Origin: Otis tarda
Lineage: Eukaryota > Chordata > Aves > Otidiformes > Otididae
Length of the DNA: 64,000 nt
NCBI GenBank assembly: GCA_026413225.1
Contig: CM048552.1
Span: forward strand, 214,110,553 to 214,174,552
Direction: 5' to 3'
Part shown: in pieces, positions 24,601 through 35,460 of the stretch
Layout of the letters: each line of letters starts with the position of its first letter
How positions within the stretch are numbered: position 1 is the stretch's first letter
Position numbers and translations under genes: made by a program
Notes under the pieces: generated by a model
What the model was told of the DNA's origin: nothing
Databases searched by the model: none
Seen by the model: only the letters and a program-made list of their open reading frames with translations

Positions 24601-26968
24601 CTTGACTTTAAAGATGCATCATCTGCCCATGGCCACAAACTTCTTCGAGCTGAATAACTGAGTTTGCCAGCTAGCTTGCCCGAAAATGGGGAGCAGGCTA
24701 GAGTCCATCTGCAAATACAGCAAGAGCATTTTCTGAAGGCTCTAGGATGCCTAATTAGCACACATTTCATTCCTGAGATACCGGACTGTAGGTATCCGTT
24801 ACAGTCTGTGACACATTATTCCTTTTCAAACAGCAAGAGAATTCAAGTTGCAAATTTAAAAGGAAAGCTCTCTGGGGACATCTGGCCTAAAAATTTGGAT
24901 TTTTGTCTCTACGAGTTAACTCCTCCGTCCCTGTAGCCTTAGAGCAATACTCAAACCCAGAGCGGAGAGGAAACAGAGCAATCATGACCAACTATTGAAC
25001 CATCTCAGTGTTATTATTTTAGCAAAGGGAAGAATAAGAGCACAAGTCCTGAAGTTCACTGAGTAAATAATGTCAACAAAGCCACGGAATAGCAGGTTTA
25101 ATAGCATCCAACCCTTTCACCAGGCTTGGTACAGTCCAAGCCCTCCCATCCAATCCCCCTTCAGGTTGGTTTGTGGTTTGTTTTTTTTTAATTTTTTTTT
25201 TTATCAGCCCAGTTCCGCACAGGTCACACTGATCTCAATTAGCATCTTGGGACAAATCTTTTAATAGCCCAGAGACAAGCAGCTTATGGCACAACACAGC
25301 ACTACTCCAAATACCTGCGTGGTTTGGTCAGGGTGGTTTGAGGGAGCTGGGGGCAGAGATGAGAGCTATGGGTTCCTGCTTGCCTTACCTTGACTTGCTA
25401 CCATCAGCCTTCTCCCACATACCCTAGGCTGGTTCAATATGATAAGCACACGGACCTCTTGCTTGAGCCTGCCAAGGACTCCTAAATTGGATCAGCACAT
25501 CCAAGAAAGAAGCAAAACATGGCCAAGGATGTTTTGATGCATGTTTGTGAATCCTGAAGTCTAAGGAGATGCTGGAGCATGCACCCTCAAGCACCTGGGG
25601 AGAGGACGACACCTGTAGTCTTCTACAACATCTCCATCCATCAAGATGTGGTTGAAAAGACCAAGCGAATGGGAAGTGTAGGCTTTCCACGAGGAGGGTC
25701 GTGGTTTCACAGAGGCAGATTTGCTTGGAGAGTGAGGGGGACAGCAGAGAAACACTGTCACAGTCACACCTCCATGTACTCCACCCATATCTGGAGACAT
25801 CAGAGGGCAATGGCAGGAATGGGACACTCAAAAGCCAAGCAGGCCCCAAGCACATAAGGCACAATCTCCTAAAAAATCAGGCCCAAGGAAACTTGCCCCA
25901 CTTACAACGGAAATACATTCAGAAAATAGAGACTTCAGGGCTGTTTGAGTTTTCGTTGGGTTTTTTTTTAGCTAACCCATTTTAAAAGAGCTTTGATAGA
26001 TTCTACCGATTTCCACATTAAAAGAAGTGGTTTGCTTCTCACTGGTGACTCATGGGATCACTGTTTATCAAGAGCCTCTCTGTAATTTCAACATCTCCAT
26101 CTCTTATTAAAATTGCTGTCAAGCTAGTTACACTTAAAACCTTATTAAGCAAATAATTACCTGTACCAATTAGGTGGGAACATCACTGATAACCACTTAT
26201 CTCTATTGGTATTCTCATAAGCCTTCTTGTCAATTGTTTCCCTAATTATACTGGAAAAAAAAAAAAAAGAAGTCTTTATTTTCCTTAAATATTTTCTAAA
26301 CCATAGAAGTTTAGCTCTTCCAGAGCAAACTCTCCAGTTCTATGCACAAAAGAGAAATCCCTTCTATTGTCCAGCCAAGACTGAAATGATTTAAAGCCTT
26401 AAAAGGAACCGATCTAAGTTCTTGTGACTTTCATGGACTTTTCACGGTTTTCATAGCAATCTTTTCTTTAATACGCTGAACAAAGCAACGCGACTTCACT
26501 TTCCCTGAGCTTGGATGACAGAAATGGAAGAGGGACAATATCCCCATCTGTTTAATAACAAAACAACTCTTACAGAGGGATGTTCGCTACAGGCGTTCCC
26601 ACAGGAGGAAATCTATATGTACACACACACTGAGCAGTACTTTCCACATTTTGTTGGCCCAGACCCAGAACGTCTCAACTTGTAAGATCAAGATTTAGTT
26701 TCAAGGCAGAACAGAAGAGAACATCCCAAAGCCATGAACAGCCTCAGTTGCCAAGATAATGCATTTCGGTGGTGGAAGGAGCCCAAAGTAACGGCTGTGA
26801 TGATCCTGCTGATCACCGAAGACCTCTTCCAATAAGCTGTTATTCCCTGCTCTGAAAATTGGGTTGGTTAGAGGTCTCCTACTCACTTTTCACTCAGTTT
26901 TATACTGGTAGCACTGAAGAAACTGTACAAAGAGAGGTCTACAGGCCATGTCTTGATCTATCAGAGAA

Positions 26969-26994
26969 CTCTTACACCTCTGAAGGTGTAAGAG
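26969..26994. repeat. Perfect hairpin, 11-bp stem and 4-nt loop
   Basis: CTCTTACACCT and AGGTGTAAGAG are separated by CTGA. A second inverted pair follows directly (GGCATCA at 26994-27000 and TGATGCC at 27011-27017), so about 50 bp can form two adjacent stem-loops. Nothing around it is a recognised repeat. Confidence 0.95.
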
Positions 26995-27923
26995 GCATCA
27001 CTGTCTTCCCTGATGCCTGGTGATGCTAAAACCCTATGACTACATTCTAACCCAGGGAAACACCCTACAGAGCCACTCTGAATCACAGAGTGCCAAGCGA
27101 TGACCCAAATAGCCAGGATCTGGTTGTCAGGTAGCAGCTATGGATCTGACCTGTTGTTTATTGTTCTTAATTTTTTTTTTTAAATTAACGCTTTGAAACT
27201 AGGGCAGCATGTAGTTTGGGGGTTGTACACTTCCAGTTAATGAGAATTCAGACTTCAAAAGATAAACGCTTCAAAGGGATTACAAAAGAAAAACTTAGAC
27301 TTTAATCTCACTAAATAAATAAGCACAGTACATGCTAACGCCCTCTGCAATCTAGCTTCTTAACTTTTTCCACAAACTAAGGGCAAATTGGGTGCCTAGC
27401 ATTTAAAAGGGTTGAAGAAGCAGAACAGGACACCGGAAAAACCTGTACAAACTTCTTGCAGAGCAATAGCCAAATAGGATCTCTGCTTTTTGCAGAAGCC
27501 TTTGCAATAAAACCTTGCAAGTCAGGGCCTCAGCACAGCTCTGAAAACCCAACATCTGCTACAGGCAAAGCCGTTGAGAAGAGGCAGGTTCTCTCCTTCC
27601 CCCTAAGCTGCAAAGCAACCAACACCAGTTACACAGATCTTTCTAGTATCAGTAGGACCGTGGGGCTTTTTTGTCTGTGATGGCAGTGGTAGTGGTCACA
27701 CACTGCCTGACTTCAGGTTGTACCTCCACTGGCACATCATGGCAGAGTCCTGCTCTACAAGCATGCCCTGAAGGAGATGGGATCACAGCATGTGGCAAAC
27801 AGCTTCAGTAAGAATTCTCCTATTAGTTCAATTCCTACCTAAATAGCAGTTTGTGCCTGTACATCCTCAAAAGACAGCAGGAATAAAGTTCTGCAATAAC
27901 CCCAGGTGCCAGCTATGATGTCC

Positions 27924-27943
27924 AAGACAAAGATCTTTGTCTT
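27924..27943. repeat. Perfect 20-bp palindrome
   Basis: AAGACAAAGA is followed at once by its reverse complement TCTTTGTCTT. Each half holds an ACAAAG core (CTTTGT on the other strand), close to HMG-box (SOX/TCF) sites. The role is unknown. Confidence 0.95.
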
Positions 27944-30900
27944 AGCAAAGACCACTGTGGATGGACAAGGCACAAAGTCTAGTCACTGTGAGCTCAGATT
28001 CTTCTTGGAGAAATACTCAGAAATGGAGACCTAGCTGATAACAGATGAGAGTTGACAAATATGTGCCAAGAGTCCCATGAGCTGTGCCCACCTGGTTTCT
28101 AAGTGACTTTTCACTGGAAACCAGTGCAACAAGTTCAAGAGTTCTCCTTCATGCTCGGAAATTAGAAAGCCAACAGAAAGTTTGACATAGACAGAAAAGT
28201 GGTGAGGACACTACACGTTTACCTGGGATGCTGTCTTGCCTAGAATTAGAGAAATAGAACTAGAGAACCAACATGGAGCAAAGATTTCTGCGCAGAGGAC
28301 ACTGAAGTCACTTCAGACTATGAAGTAATAGGTGATAAATAAGATAATGTCCAACATCTCCCAGGCTTCCCTGGTTGGAGAAGTCCAAAGTGAATACATG
28401 CAGCTTGCTTTGGAGCTTAAGGGTTGATTTTCTAAAGCCCAACAGGTCTGACAGCAGGCTAAAGCAGCAAAGACTATCTTACCAAGCCTCTGCTTCATGG
28501 TTAGATCTAAGTGTCCAAAACACAAACTCTGCTCAAAGCTTTTTCTGCCATGGGGGTAGTTCCTGTGCGATAAGCCTCTGTGGTTCACCAGGACAGACCT
28601 CAAAACACAGCTTCTCTTTTGCCTTGTTTGGCTTTTCTCCTCTATGCTACTCCTTTTTAAAAAAGCCCTGTGAGTCCTATCTCCTATACCTTCACTATTC
28701 TTACAAATAAATAAAATCCAAAATAAATCAGATGAAATCACGAACAGGTTCTGAAGTTACTGTAAGGAGCAGGCAAAACAGGTGAGACATGAGGACTTTT
28801 CATTGAGAGGAAACATGGGATACATTTGGTCCCCTCTGCCAAAGACTTCCTAGCAATCCAACTATGAAGAGAGTGATCTTCTATGGGCTGGTGGAGAGAT
28901 GGACAACAACTCATGAATTGCTCACATCTGCAAGTCTAATGAGGTTCTTGGCTTTCAGAAGTAGCAAAGAGAAGTTTTAAGCAGCCGAAGAGGTGTAAAA
29001 CCTCCTTCTTCCTGGCAGAGAAAGTCAGCTATTAGCTGTTGCAGAGACAGATGGTTGGGGAAGTCGAAAGTACCCAAACAAGCTAGAAAAAACACATTAA
29101 GTGACATGGATAGCGCTGATCCCACCCTTCGGGTCAATGCGTCTGTTTCCATCTCTCCGAGTTTGTGTCGTAGGGGAGGTCCAAGTTGGCAGGCCTATAG
29201 GAGGACATCCCTTGTGCTCAACAGGCAAGGCCAGCAAATGTCAGGCAAGATAGGCTAGCCTTCAGCAAGCACAGGAAGATTTATGTTACAGAAATGGAGC
29301 AATGATGAATTCAGCTGCAAGCAAGTCGAAAGGGAATTAAAAAAAGAGAAGGATTGATAAAGGCAATAACAGCAACACCCTGAATTCCCATGCCAACGAG
29401 TTTGTCTTACAAGCATGTTTCCTTTGTACAGTGCTTTCAGGCTGAGAAAAGCTATGAGACTCAGTGTTGCATCAGGGTCACTCACCACTATTAGAAATGC
29501 AAACAGTTTTGCATGACCACTGCATGGTCTTTACACTGGAAGACGAGACCCATGAGATCCAACCGTACCGAGCCAGCATTCAGAAAGCACATGCTAATTT
29601 CCAAGCTAGAAGCTGCCAGGAAACCAGTGGAGTTCAGTAGATGCCAACTTTCAGTTTTATTGTCCAAGAACAAGCCAACCTGTCCAAGAGGGCCTCGCCG
29701 GTATTGCCTTGAACAAGCTGCTCAGTGGCATCCAGGAGGACCAAATAAAAAGAGGTCACAGGATGCTCTTTTGTCCTGTAGAAAGATGAGCTTGACACAC
29801 TGAAAAGTTCAGTCAGGCACCAGGAGGTGCTGATGGGTTAAGTCATAAGAGTGATGAGGACAACCTGGTGCTGCTCAAAATGAGGGTTCTGGAACCCTTA
29901 GCCAGATTAACCAGAAGAGAAGCCAGTCACTTGGCTAAAGTTTTCCTGCATTCAAGTAGTATTCCAGCTAGCTGAGACTGTGGTGTTTGGGAGAGGGAGG
30001 GCAGCATCCAGGAGGCAGCTGGGAGTTTCCATATTGCAACAGCCAGTTGTTTATGCCACTGCCGGTAAGTGGTGGAGACCACAGGGAGGAACCTTTGGGT
30101 TACACCCAGCACCAACCACAGAAACAGGCTGGGTGCAGAGAGTTTTTACTAGGTACAGTCTTAAACGCACACAAGTGCCTCTGACTTCCCCAGACATGGC
30201 GACTCCAGTATGTGTCTGGTCTCAGACCATCAGCTCTGCCAGGGAGGAAGACATGGAGATCACGCTAAGTCATCGCAGTGCATTGCTTTGGAGCTCCGGT
30301 GAGCTCTGCCTTGGCACCACGCCTGGTGGAGCTACCTTGGGCCAGCACGTCAGAAACGTTCAGACCAGCACAAGAACACAGCAGTTCAACAGTTTTAAAA
30401 AAAAAAAAAAGCTAAAATAGCAGTTCAACAGTTAAGCTGGGATTAGAGAACACAAGGATCCAGACAGCACCAGGAGTGGCTGTTGACCTTGGCAGAAGAC
30501 AGAAGAGGAGGTATCTGAGCCACAAAACCAGAAGAGGCATGCAGGGAAGCACTGAACAGGTCTGGGAGAAGTTGGAATGGAAGGGAGGCTGTTTTGACTG
30601 GGACACCCCATGTTCAACCTGAGCACACAGACAGCCAAAGTGAGAGAAGAAAGGAAAAGCTATCAGTGGAAGAAGACAAGACCTAGGAAAGCACAGCTAG
30701 ATGTTGAAGAAAAACTCTGATCGGGCTCAAGCACAGACAAAGAATTAAAAAAAAAAATTTAAGAAATTAAAAAGATAGCATATTTTTCCTCTCCAGAGAT
30801 TGCAAGAGTTTCACCATCTTCACCAAGCTGCAAAACAAAAGTTTCCATCAAGCCTTATCCACTTCCAGCCTTGCTTTTGCTGAGAAATTAAGTGGAAACA

Positions 30901-32179
30901 GAACCGGTTTTGAACATGCACACGCTGAGAAGTCATTTCTTTTACAGACAAGCTTTCCTACACACCCCCCTGAAGAGTTCATCGTAATCACACGTGAACT
31001 GTATTAGCTGGCCCTCCAAGGGGCAGTTTTAATCTTCTCTGGAAGGTGTTAGCAGCGAAAGCAGAAGCCTGTCCAACACATTGCTGTAGAGGGCTTGTCA
31101 GCTGCTTTCCCCACAACACATTCCCTGCTACACCGCTGAAAACTCGGTTCACGCCAGCAGAAAAAGAAGAGAACTGCATGAACCACGCCAATAGCACTCA
31201 TCTGAAAATGAGCAAAATGCTTCCACACCCACATGCACTTTAATTGAAACAGTAAAAGAAGGGGGAAAAAAAAAAAAACAGCAAGATTCATTTTATAATC
31301 AATACTCTGCACGTCTGCTGTGCAACTGCTATCCAGAGAATTAAGCATGAATGTCTCTGGCTTAATGAGAGGTGGAAAGTCCTAGTTAAATGGATTACAA
31401 GCTCTTTATTTCCTATGATTGATTCCTTCCATGTGGCTGCAAGAAACATTATTCAAAAAAAAAAAATGTTCTTAAAGCACCAGAGAAGCTAAATTAGTGG
31501 AGAAGCAAACTTGCCTTCACATTCTTGCTGCTCCTTGCTTCCCATTCTGCACGCAGCCAACGCGCGCGGAGCAGCGCCGAAATACCCTCACTGATCACAT
31601 TGGCCACAAGACCTGCATGCACAAGACCTGTTCCCTCCACATCTTCCAAGATGCCATTTCTGTTTCTATTTCCAAAGCAAACATTCCCCGCTTCGTAACA
31701 GTTAGCTGCTCCTCTGTAGCGGCCTTGTTCTACAAGCCGGATACTATTTTGGCTTCCTACGCCAAGAGCACATAAATTAATTTGATAAGGCTCTAATCGC
31801 ACAACAAACACCTTCCCCACTACGAACACACTGGATGTGCTGTGGCCAAAGTAATCAAAAAAAGAATAGTCAGCAGGATCTGGTGACGTGAAAGACTCTG
31901 AGGAGTCAACTCCGTCTCCCTGATTTTGAAGAGCTTGCAGCTCTAGCACTTTTTGTTTCCTTGTCATTGCAACTGCACCGATTTGGAGCCATCAAGACAG
32001 ATCATCTGACACTGGAAAGGCCTTACAGGTATTCACTTTTGGGCAGAGCACTAAAAGCCACAAATTAACTGATGAAGCCCAGGAGCGTTCAACAAGCAGG
32101 ATTAGGAGACGAACACTGGAGGACTGTTGACTGATCTTTATAATAAAAGCATGGGGTGGGAAATACCAAAGTTCTCAGC

Positions 32180-32202
32180 AAAAAAAAAAAAAAAAAAAAA
32201 AA
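32180..32202 (+). repeat. A23 homopolymer, longest in the window
   Basis: An uninterrupted run of 23 A lies 11 bp outside the LTR edge. It is a T23 tract on the GDPD5 sense strand. It is likely length-variable between individuals. Confidence 0.95.
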
Positions 32203-32213
32203 GCATGAATGTG

Positions 32214-33118
32214 TGTTGTCATAGTTTAGCCCCACTCAGGACCAAGCTAAGCAGGCTCTCACTCACTCCCCTCACCCTCCAAGAGAAAAGGGAGAGAAGG
32301 AAAAAGGCTCGAGGTTTGAGATAAGGACAGGAAGAGATCCTTGAAGTTACCGTTATGAGCAAAACAGACTTGATTTGAGGAAAACTATTCATTTATTATT
32401 ACTATTAAGAAAACTAAAGCAGGATAATGAGACCGAGAACAAAAACAACTTCCCCCTACACATCCCTCTTCCCAAGCTTAACTTAGTGTTCAATTATCTC
32501 CACCTCCTTCCCCACCCCGAGCAGCACAGGAGGGAAGAGAGAATGGGGGTTATGGTCAGTTCATCACACATTGTTTTTCACTGCTGCTTCCTTCTCGGGG
32601 GAAGAACTCTTTACATTCCTCCCCTGCTCCAGCATGGGGTCCTCCCCGGGCTGCAGGGGGATCTCTGCCAGGAGCAGCATTACTGCTCCCCCTCCTTCTG
32701 CACTGACCTTGGCATCTGCAGCCGTTCCTCTCACAAGAAATCCTTCACAACCAGCTCAGGCAGACACCTCTCAGGTTCCTTTCACATCTCATCTCCTCTC
32801 CACTTCTTGCAGCCAGGCTGGGCCCAGTCGGCCGCCCGGCGGGAGGCCAGAGGGTGAGGCCTGCAAGGGCCACAAGGCTAGCGCCTCCCCCTCTCTGCCC
32901 CCGCTTCTGCACTCCTTTTTCAAAATTATTTTTCCCCTTCTTAAATACGTTATCACAGAGGCGTTATCACTGAACATTCCGTCACCAATTGGCTCAGCCC
33001 TGGCCAGCAGCTGGTCCGCCCTAAACCTGGCCGAATCCAGACAAAGGGGAAATTTCTAGCAGCTTCTTGCAGAAGGCTCCATCATAGGCCCCCCCCTCAC
33101 TAAACAAAACCAAGTGTG
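32214..33118 (-). mobile_element. Solo LTR of an avian endogenous retrovirus (about 0.9 kb)
   Basis: Seen on the minus strand, 5' to 3': a CCAAT box (32992-32988), a TATA-like TATTTAA (32947-32941), a GC-rich middle with 'ctgctccagc' type units, and an AATAAA signal (32397-32392). An AAGTCTGTTTTGC block and an end close to 'ggggctaaactatgacaaca' follow. The order matches a widespread avian LTR known to me from other genomes. No gag, pol or env sequence flanks it, so it is a solo LTR left by LTR-LTR recombination. A possible 5-bp target duplication ATGTG lies at 32209-32213 and 33119-33123. GTGTG at 32211-32215 and 33114-33118 is a rival, so the edges are uncertain by about 5 bp. It is in sense with GDPD5, where its poly-A signal could act in the intron. 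Confidence 0.8.
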
Positions 33119-33294
33119 ATGTGAAGAAATGATGGGAGGTGCTGCCTCATGCTTGAGAATGCCAGATGTGACATGAAATCTGAAAGCAGTTTGAGAGGTT
33201 TGTGGTAGACATGTGCACCACATCTCTCAGACCTGAAGATACCACTTCGGACTCAGGAAGGCTCTCAGTGCTGAGGTGTCTCTGAAAGGTTGCA

Positions 33295-33435
33295 CAAGGT
33301 CCATCCTTGGAGGTTTTCAAGACTTGTCTGGACAAAGCTCTGAGCAACCTGGCCTGAGCTCAGCATTGACCCTGCTTTGAGCAGGCTGAGGTGGAATGGA
33401 GCTCTCCTGAGGTCCCCTCCCATCCAAGTGAGCCA
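33295..33435 (+). mobile_element. Older CR1 3' fragment
   Basis: Blocks 'ccatccttggaggttttcaa', 'ctggacaaagctctgagcaa' and 'gaccctgctttgagcagg', then 'ctcctgaggtcccctcccat', are the 3' end of an older CR1 subfamily. It has lost the terminal ATTCTATG repeat. It starts about 180 bp beyond the solo LTR. The 5' edge is unclear and may reach 33240. Confidence 0.8.
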
Positions 33436-34908
33436 ACAGGTCCAAGATTAAAGGAAACATCAAGTGCCAGCCCCAACAGGAGCCTCAACTTCCAGAACAA
33501 CACACAAATGCAGGTTTTTTCAAGCGAGCAGCAACAGTGCATCCTGGAAGCCTTTCCATAAAGCGACTCCAAATTTAACATGTAGCCCCCCACAGCTATT
33601 CCAGTCTGCGATAAGATAATCCCCTTCCGACAAGCAGTCAGGCCAGACTCGCACAATTGGCTGTTTCCATTTCATCACCTCCACTACACCTTCCTGCTCA
33701 TTTGAAAAACATGGAAACAAAAACAATATTAGAAAAGCGAGATATTCACACCTCCCCCCCCATCCCTCTTTTGATATTTTGGCTGCTGACAGAGCAAGGG
33801 CTAACATCCAGTTTACCCCTCTTCTGTTTCAAAGATGCTCAACAAAGCACAGGTTTGTCTTGCATTCCTAAGGCCTTTTTTTCAGTTGTTACCGAATTCT
33901 TTCCAGTTCTGTATAAATCGGTCTCTGTTCAACACAAGGAGACAGATGTGACAGTTCCCCTCCCAGAGGATTTACAAGCTCAACCTAGACACTGCACAGT
34001 GAATGAAAATTGATCTAAGGAAACAAGTGGGTAGAAAGAGACAGGTTGCAACCACCCCATCCCACAGTTATTCAAGGCCAGGTAAATATTGTCTCGACTG
34101 CTGATGTGTGTGTTCTTTCAAAACCTGGGACTTGATCTTTAGGAAGACATGAATAAGAACAAAGTGATTTTACTGTTTGCAGCAGCATAAATCTTTGAGA
34201 AGGGAATTTTCTCAACTGACTTGGCAAGCAGTTGCGATGTTCTCAGACACTTCTCACTTCCCAAAGAACATCTCAAAATGCTGGTCTAGGTCATTCCGAT
34301 TTTGACATTAGAAGTGACACATCAAGGGAAGAGGAGAGAGGATGAAGTCAGGAAGGAAACCGCCCCTGCATGCACAGGGTGACTCCCAGAGTTAACAGAG
34401 GAGGTTCACAGTCATTTCCAACCCATGCCTGGAGAGTCCTGTTCTAATAAAAACAAAAAACAAAACTCCATCTGCCAGTTACATCAGCTTCTATCCTGTT
34501 TTCCTTACGGAAAGGACCAGTCACGAGGGATTCACAAACTCATTTACTGATGCAAATCCAAGATCTATTAGCCAAAGTGCTTTCAGTCATTTTTGAGGAC
34601 TTTTAATACAAAAAGCATTAACCCATTCATTCCAGCAATCTTTCTGGCATCAGTGACTCTCTTCCAGACAGTTACTGATGGCACCACCGCTCAGCACGTT
34701 GTCAACAGAGATGAGCAAACTGGAAGATCTAATACAATCATCATTAATGTGAAACAATGGCACCTGCAGCAAGCTGCCTTCACAGCAAGACATTCATTTT
34801 CTCTCCAACTCACCTCCAGTGGAACTCCATGCAAAACTAAACAGGAGTTATTTGGGTAGTCAGTAAATCATAAAGAATAGGGGTACCCTGTAACTTGTGA
34901 AATTCATG
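33436..34908. other. Intronic sequence between CR1 copies
   Basis: Nothing recognised. A plus-strand 118-codon ORF at 33657 has no family signature. Confidence 0.55.
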
Positions 34909-35460
34909 ATGTGATTCTGCCCCTCTGCTCCGCTCTGGTGAGACCCTCCCCCTGCAGCGCTGCGTCCAGCTCTGGAGCCCCCAACAGCAGAAGGACGTGG
35001 AGCTGTTGGAGAGGGTCCAGGGCAGGCCACACAGATGCTGAGAGGGCTGGAGCAGCTCTGCTGTGAGGCCAGGCTGAGAGAGCTGGGGCTGTTCAGCCTG
35101 GAGAAGAGGAGGCTCTGGGGAGACCTGAGAGCGGCCTTCCAGTGCCTAAAGGGGGCCTACAAGAAAGCTGAGAACCAACTTTTGACAAGGGCATGTAGTG
35201 ATAGGACAAGGGGTAATGGTTTTAAATGGAAAGCGGGTGGACTTAGGTTAGATATAAGGAAGAAATTCTTCACTGTGAGGGTGGTGAGGCACTGTCCCAG
35301 GTTGCCCAGAGAAGCTGTGGATGCCCCAACTCTGGCAGTGTTCAAGGTCAGGTTGCACCTGAGCAACCTTGTCTGGTGGAAGGTGTCCCTGCTCATGCAA
35401 GGTGGGTTTGGAATAAGATTATCATTAAGGTCCCTTCCACCCCAAACCATTCTATGATTG
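34909..35460 (+). mobile_element. CR1 retrotransposon, about 550 bp of the 3' end
   Basis: Begins abruptly at 'gtgattctgcccctctgctc' inside ORF2 and ends with 'aaaccattctatgattg'. The ORF2 C-terminal remnant is open over 35035-35457, which explains a 140-codon ORF there, but it is truncated and not a host gene. The inserted 'cctccccctgcagcgctg' and several substitutions set it apart from the 11.8-kb copy. Confidence 0.95.

Larger units (their letters stand above)
21663..32179. other. Repeat-poor intronic sequence, about 10.5 kb
   Basis: No CR1 or LTR copy seen. Holds the hairpins at 26969-27017, the palindrome at 27924, T runs at 25192 and 27171, and an AT-rich segment 26040-26250 rich in ATTA and TTATC cores. 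No supported exon. Confidence 0.5.

Noticed and set aside
25424..25864. 146-codon minus-strand ORF considered as an upstream GDPD5 exon
   Set aside because: No similarity to any part of GDPD5, which already starts with its own Met in the 20.4-kb exon.
30397..31466. Poly-A runs as tails of processed pseudogenes or SINEs
   Set aside because: No gene-like or tRNA/7SL-like sequence precedes them, and their strand bias is better explained by transcription-linked composition.
31494..31967. 157-codon minus-strand ORF with an acidic, Ser-rich start
   Set aside because: Looked more protein-like than most, but no known domain and no supporting neighbour or promoter; treated as chance.
35035..35457. 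ORF whose start recurs at 12168 and 59634-59846
   Set aside because: It is the decayed C-terminal part of CR1 ORF2, a repeated transposon remnant and not a host gene family.
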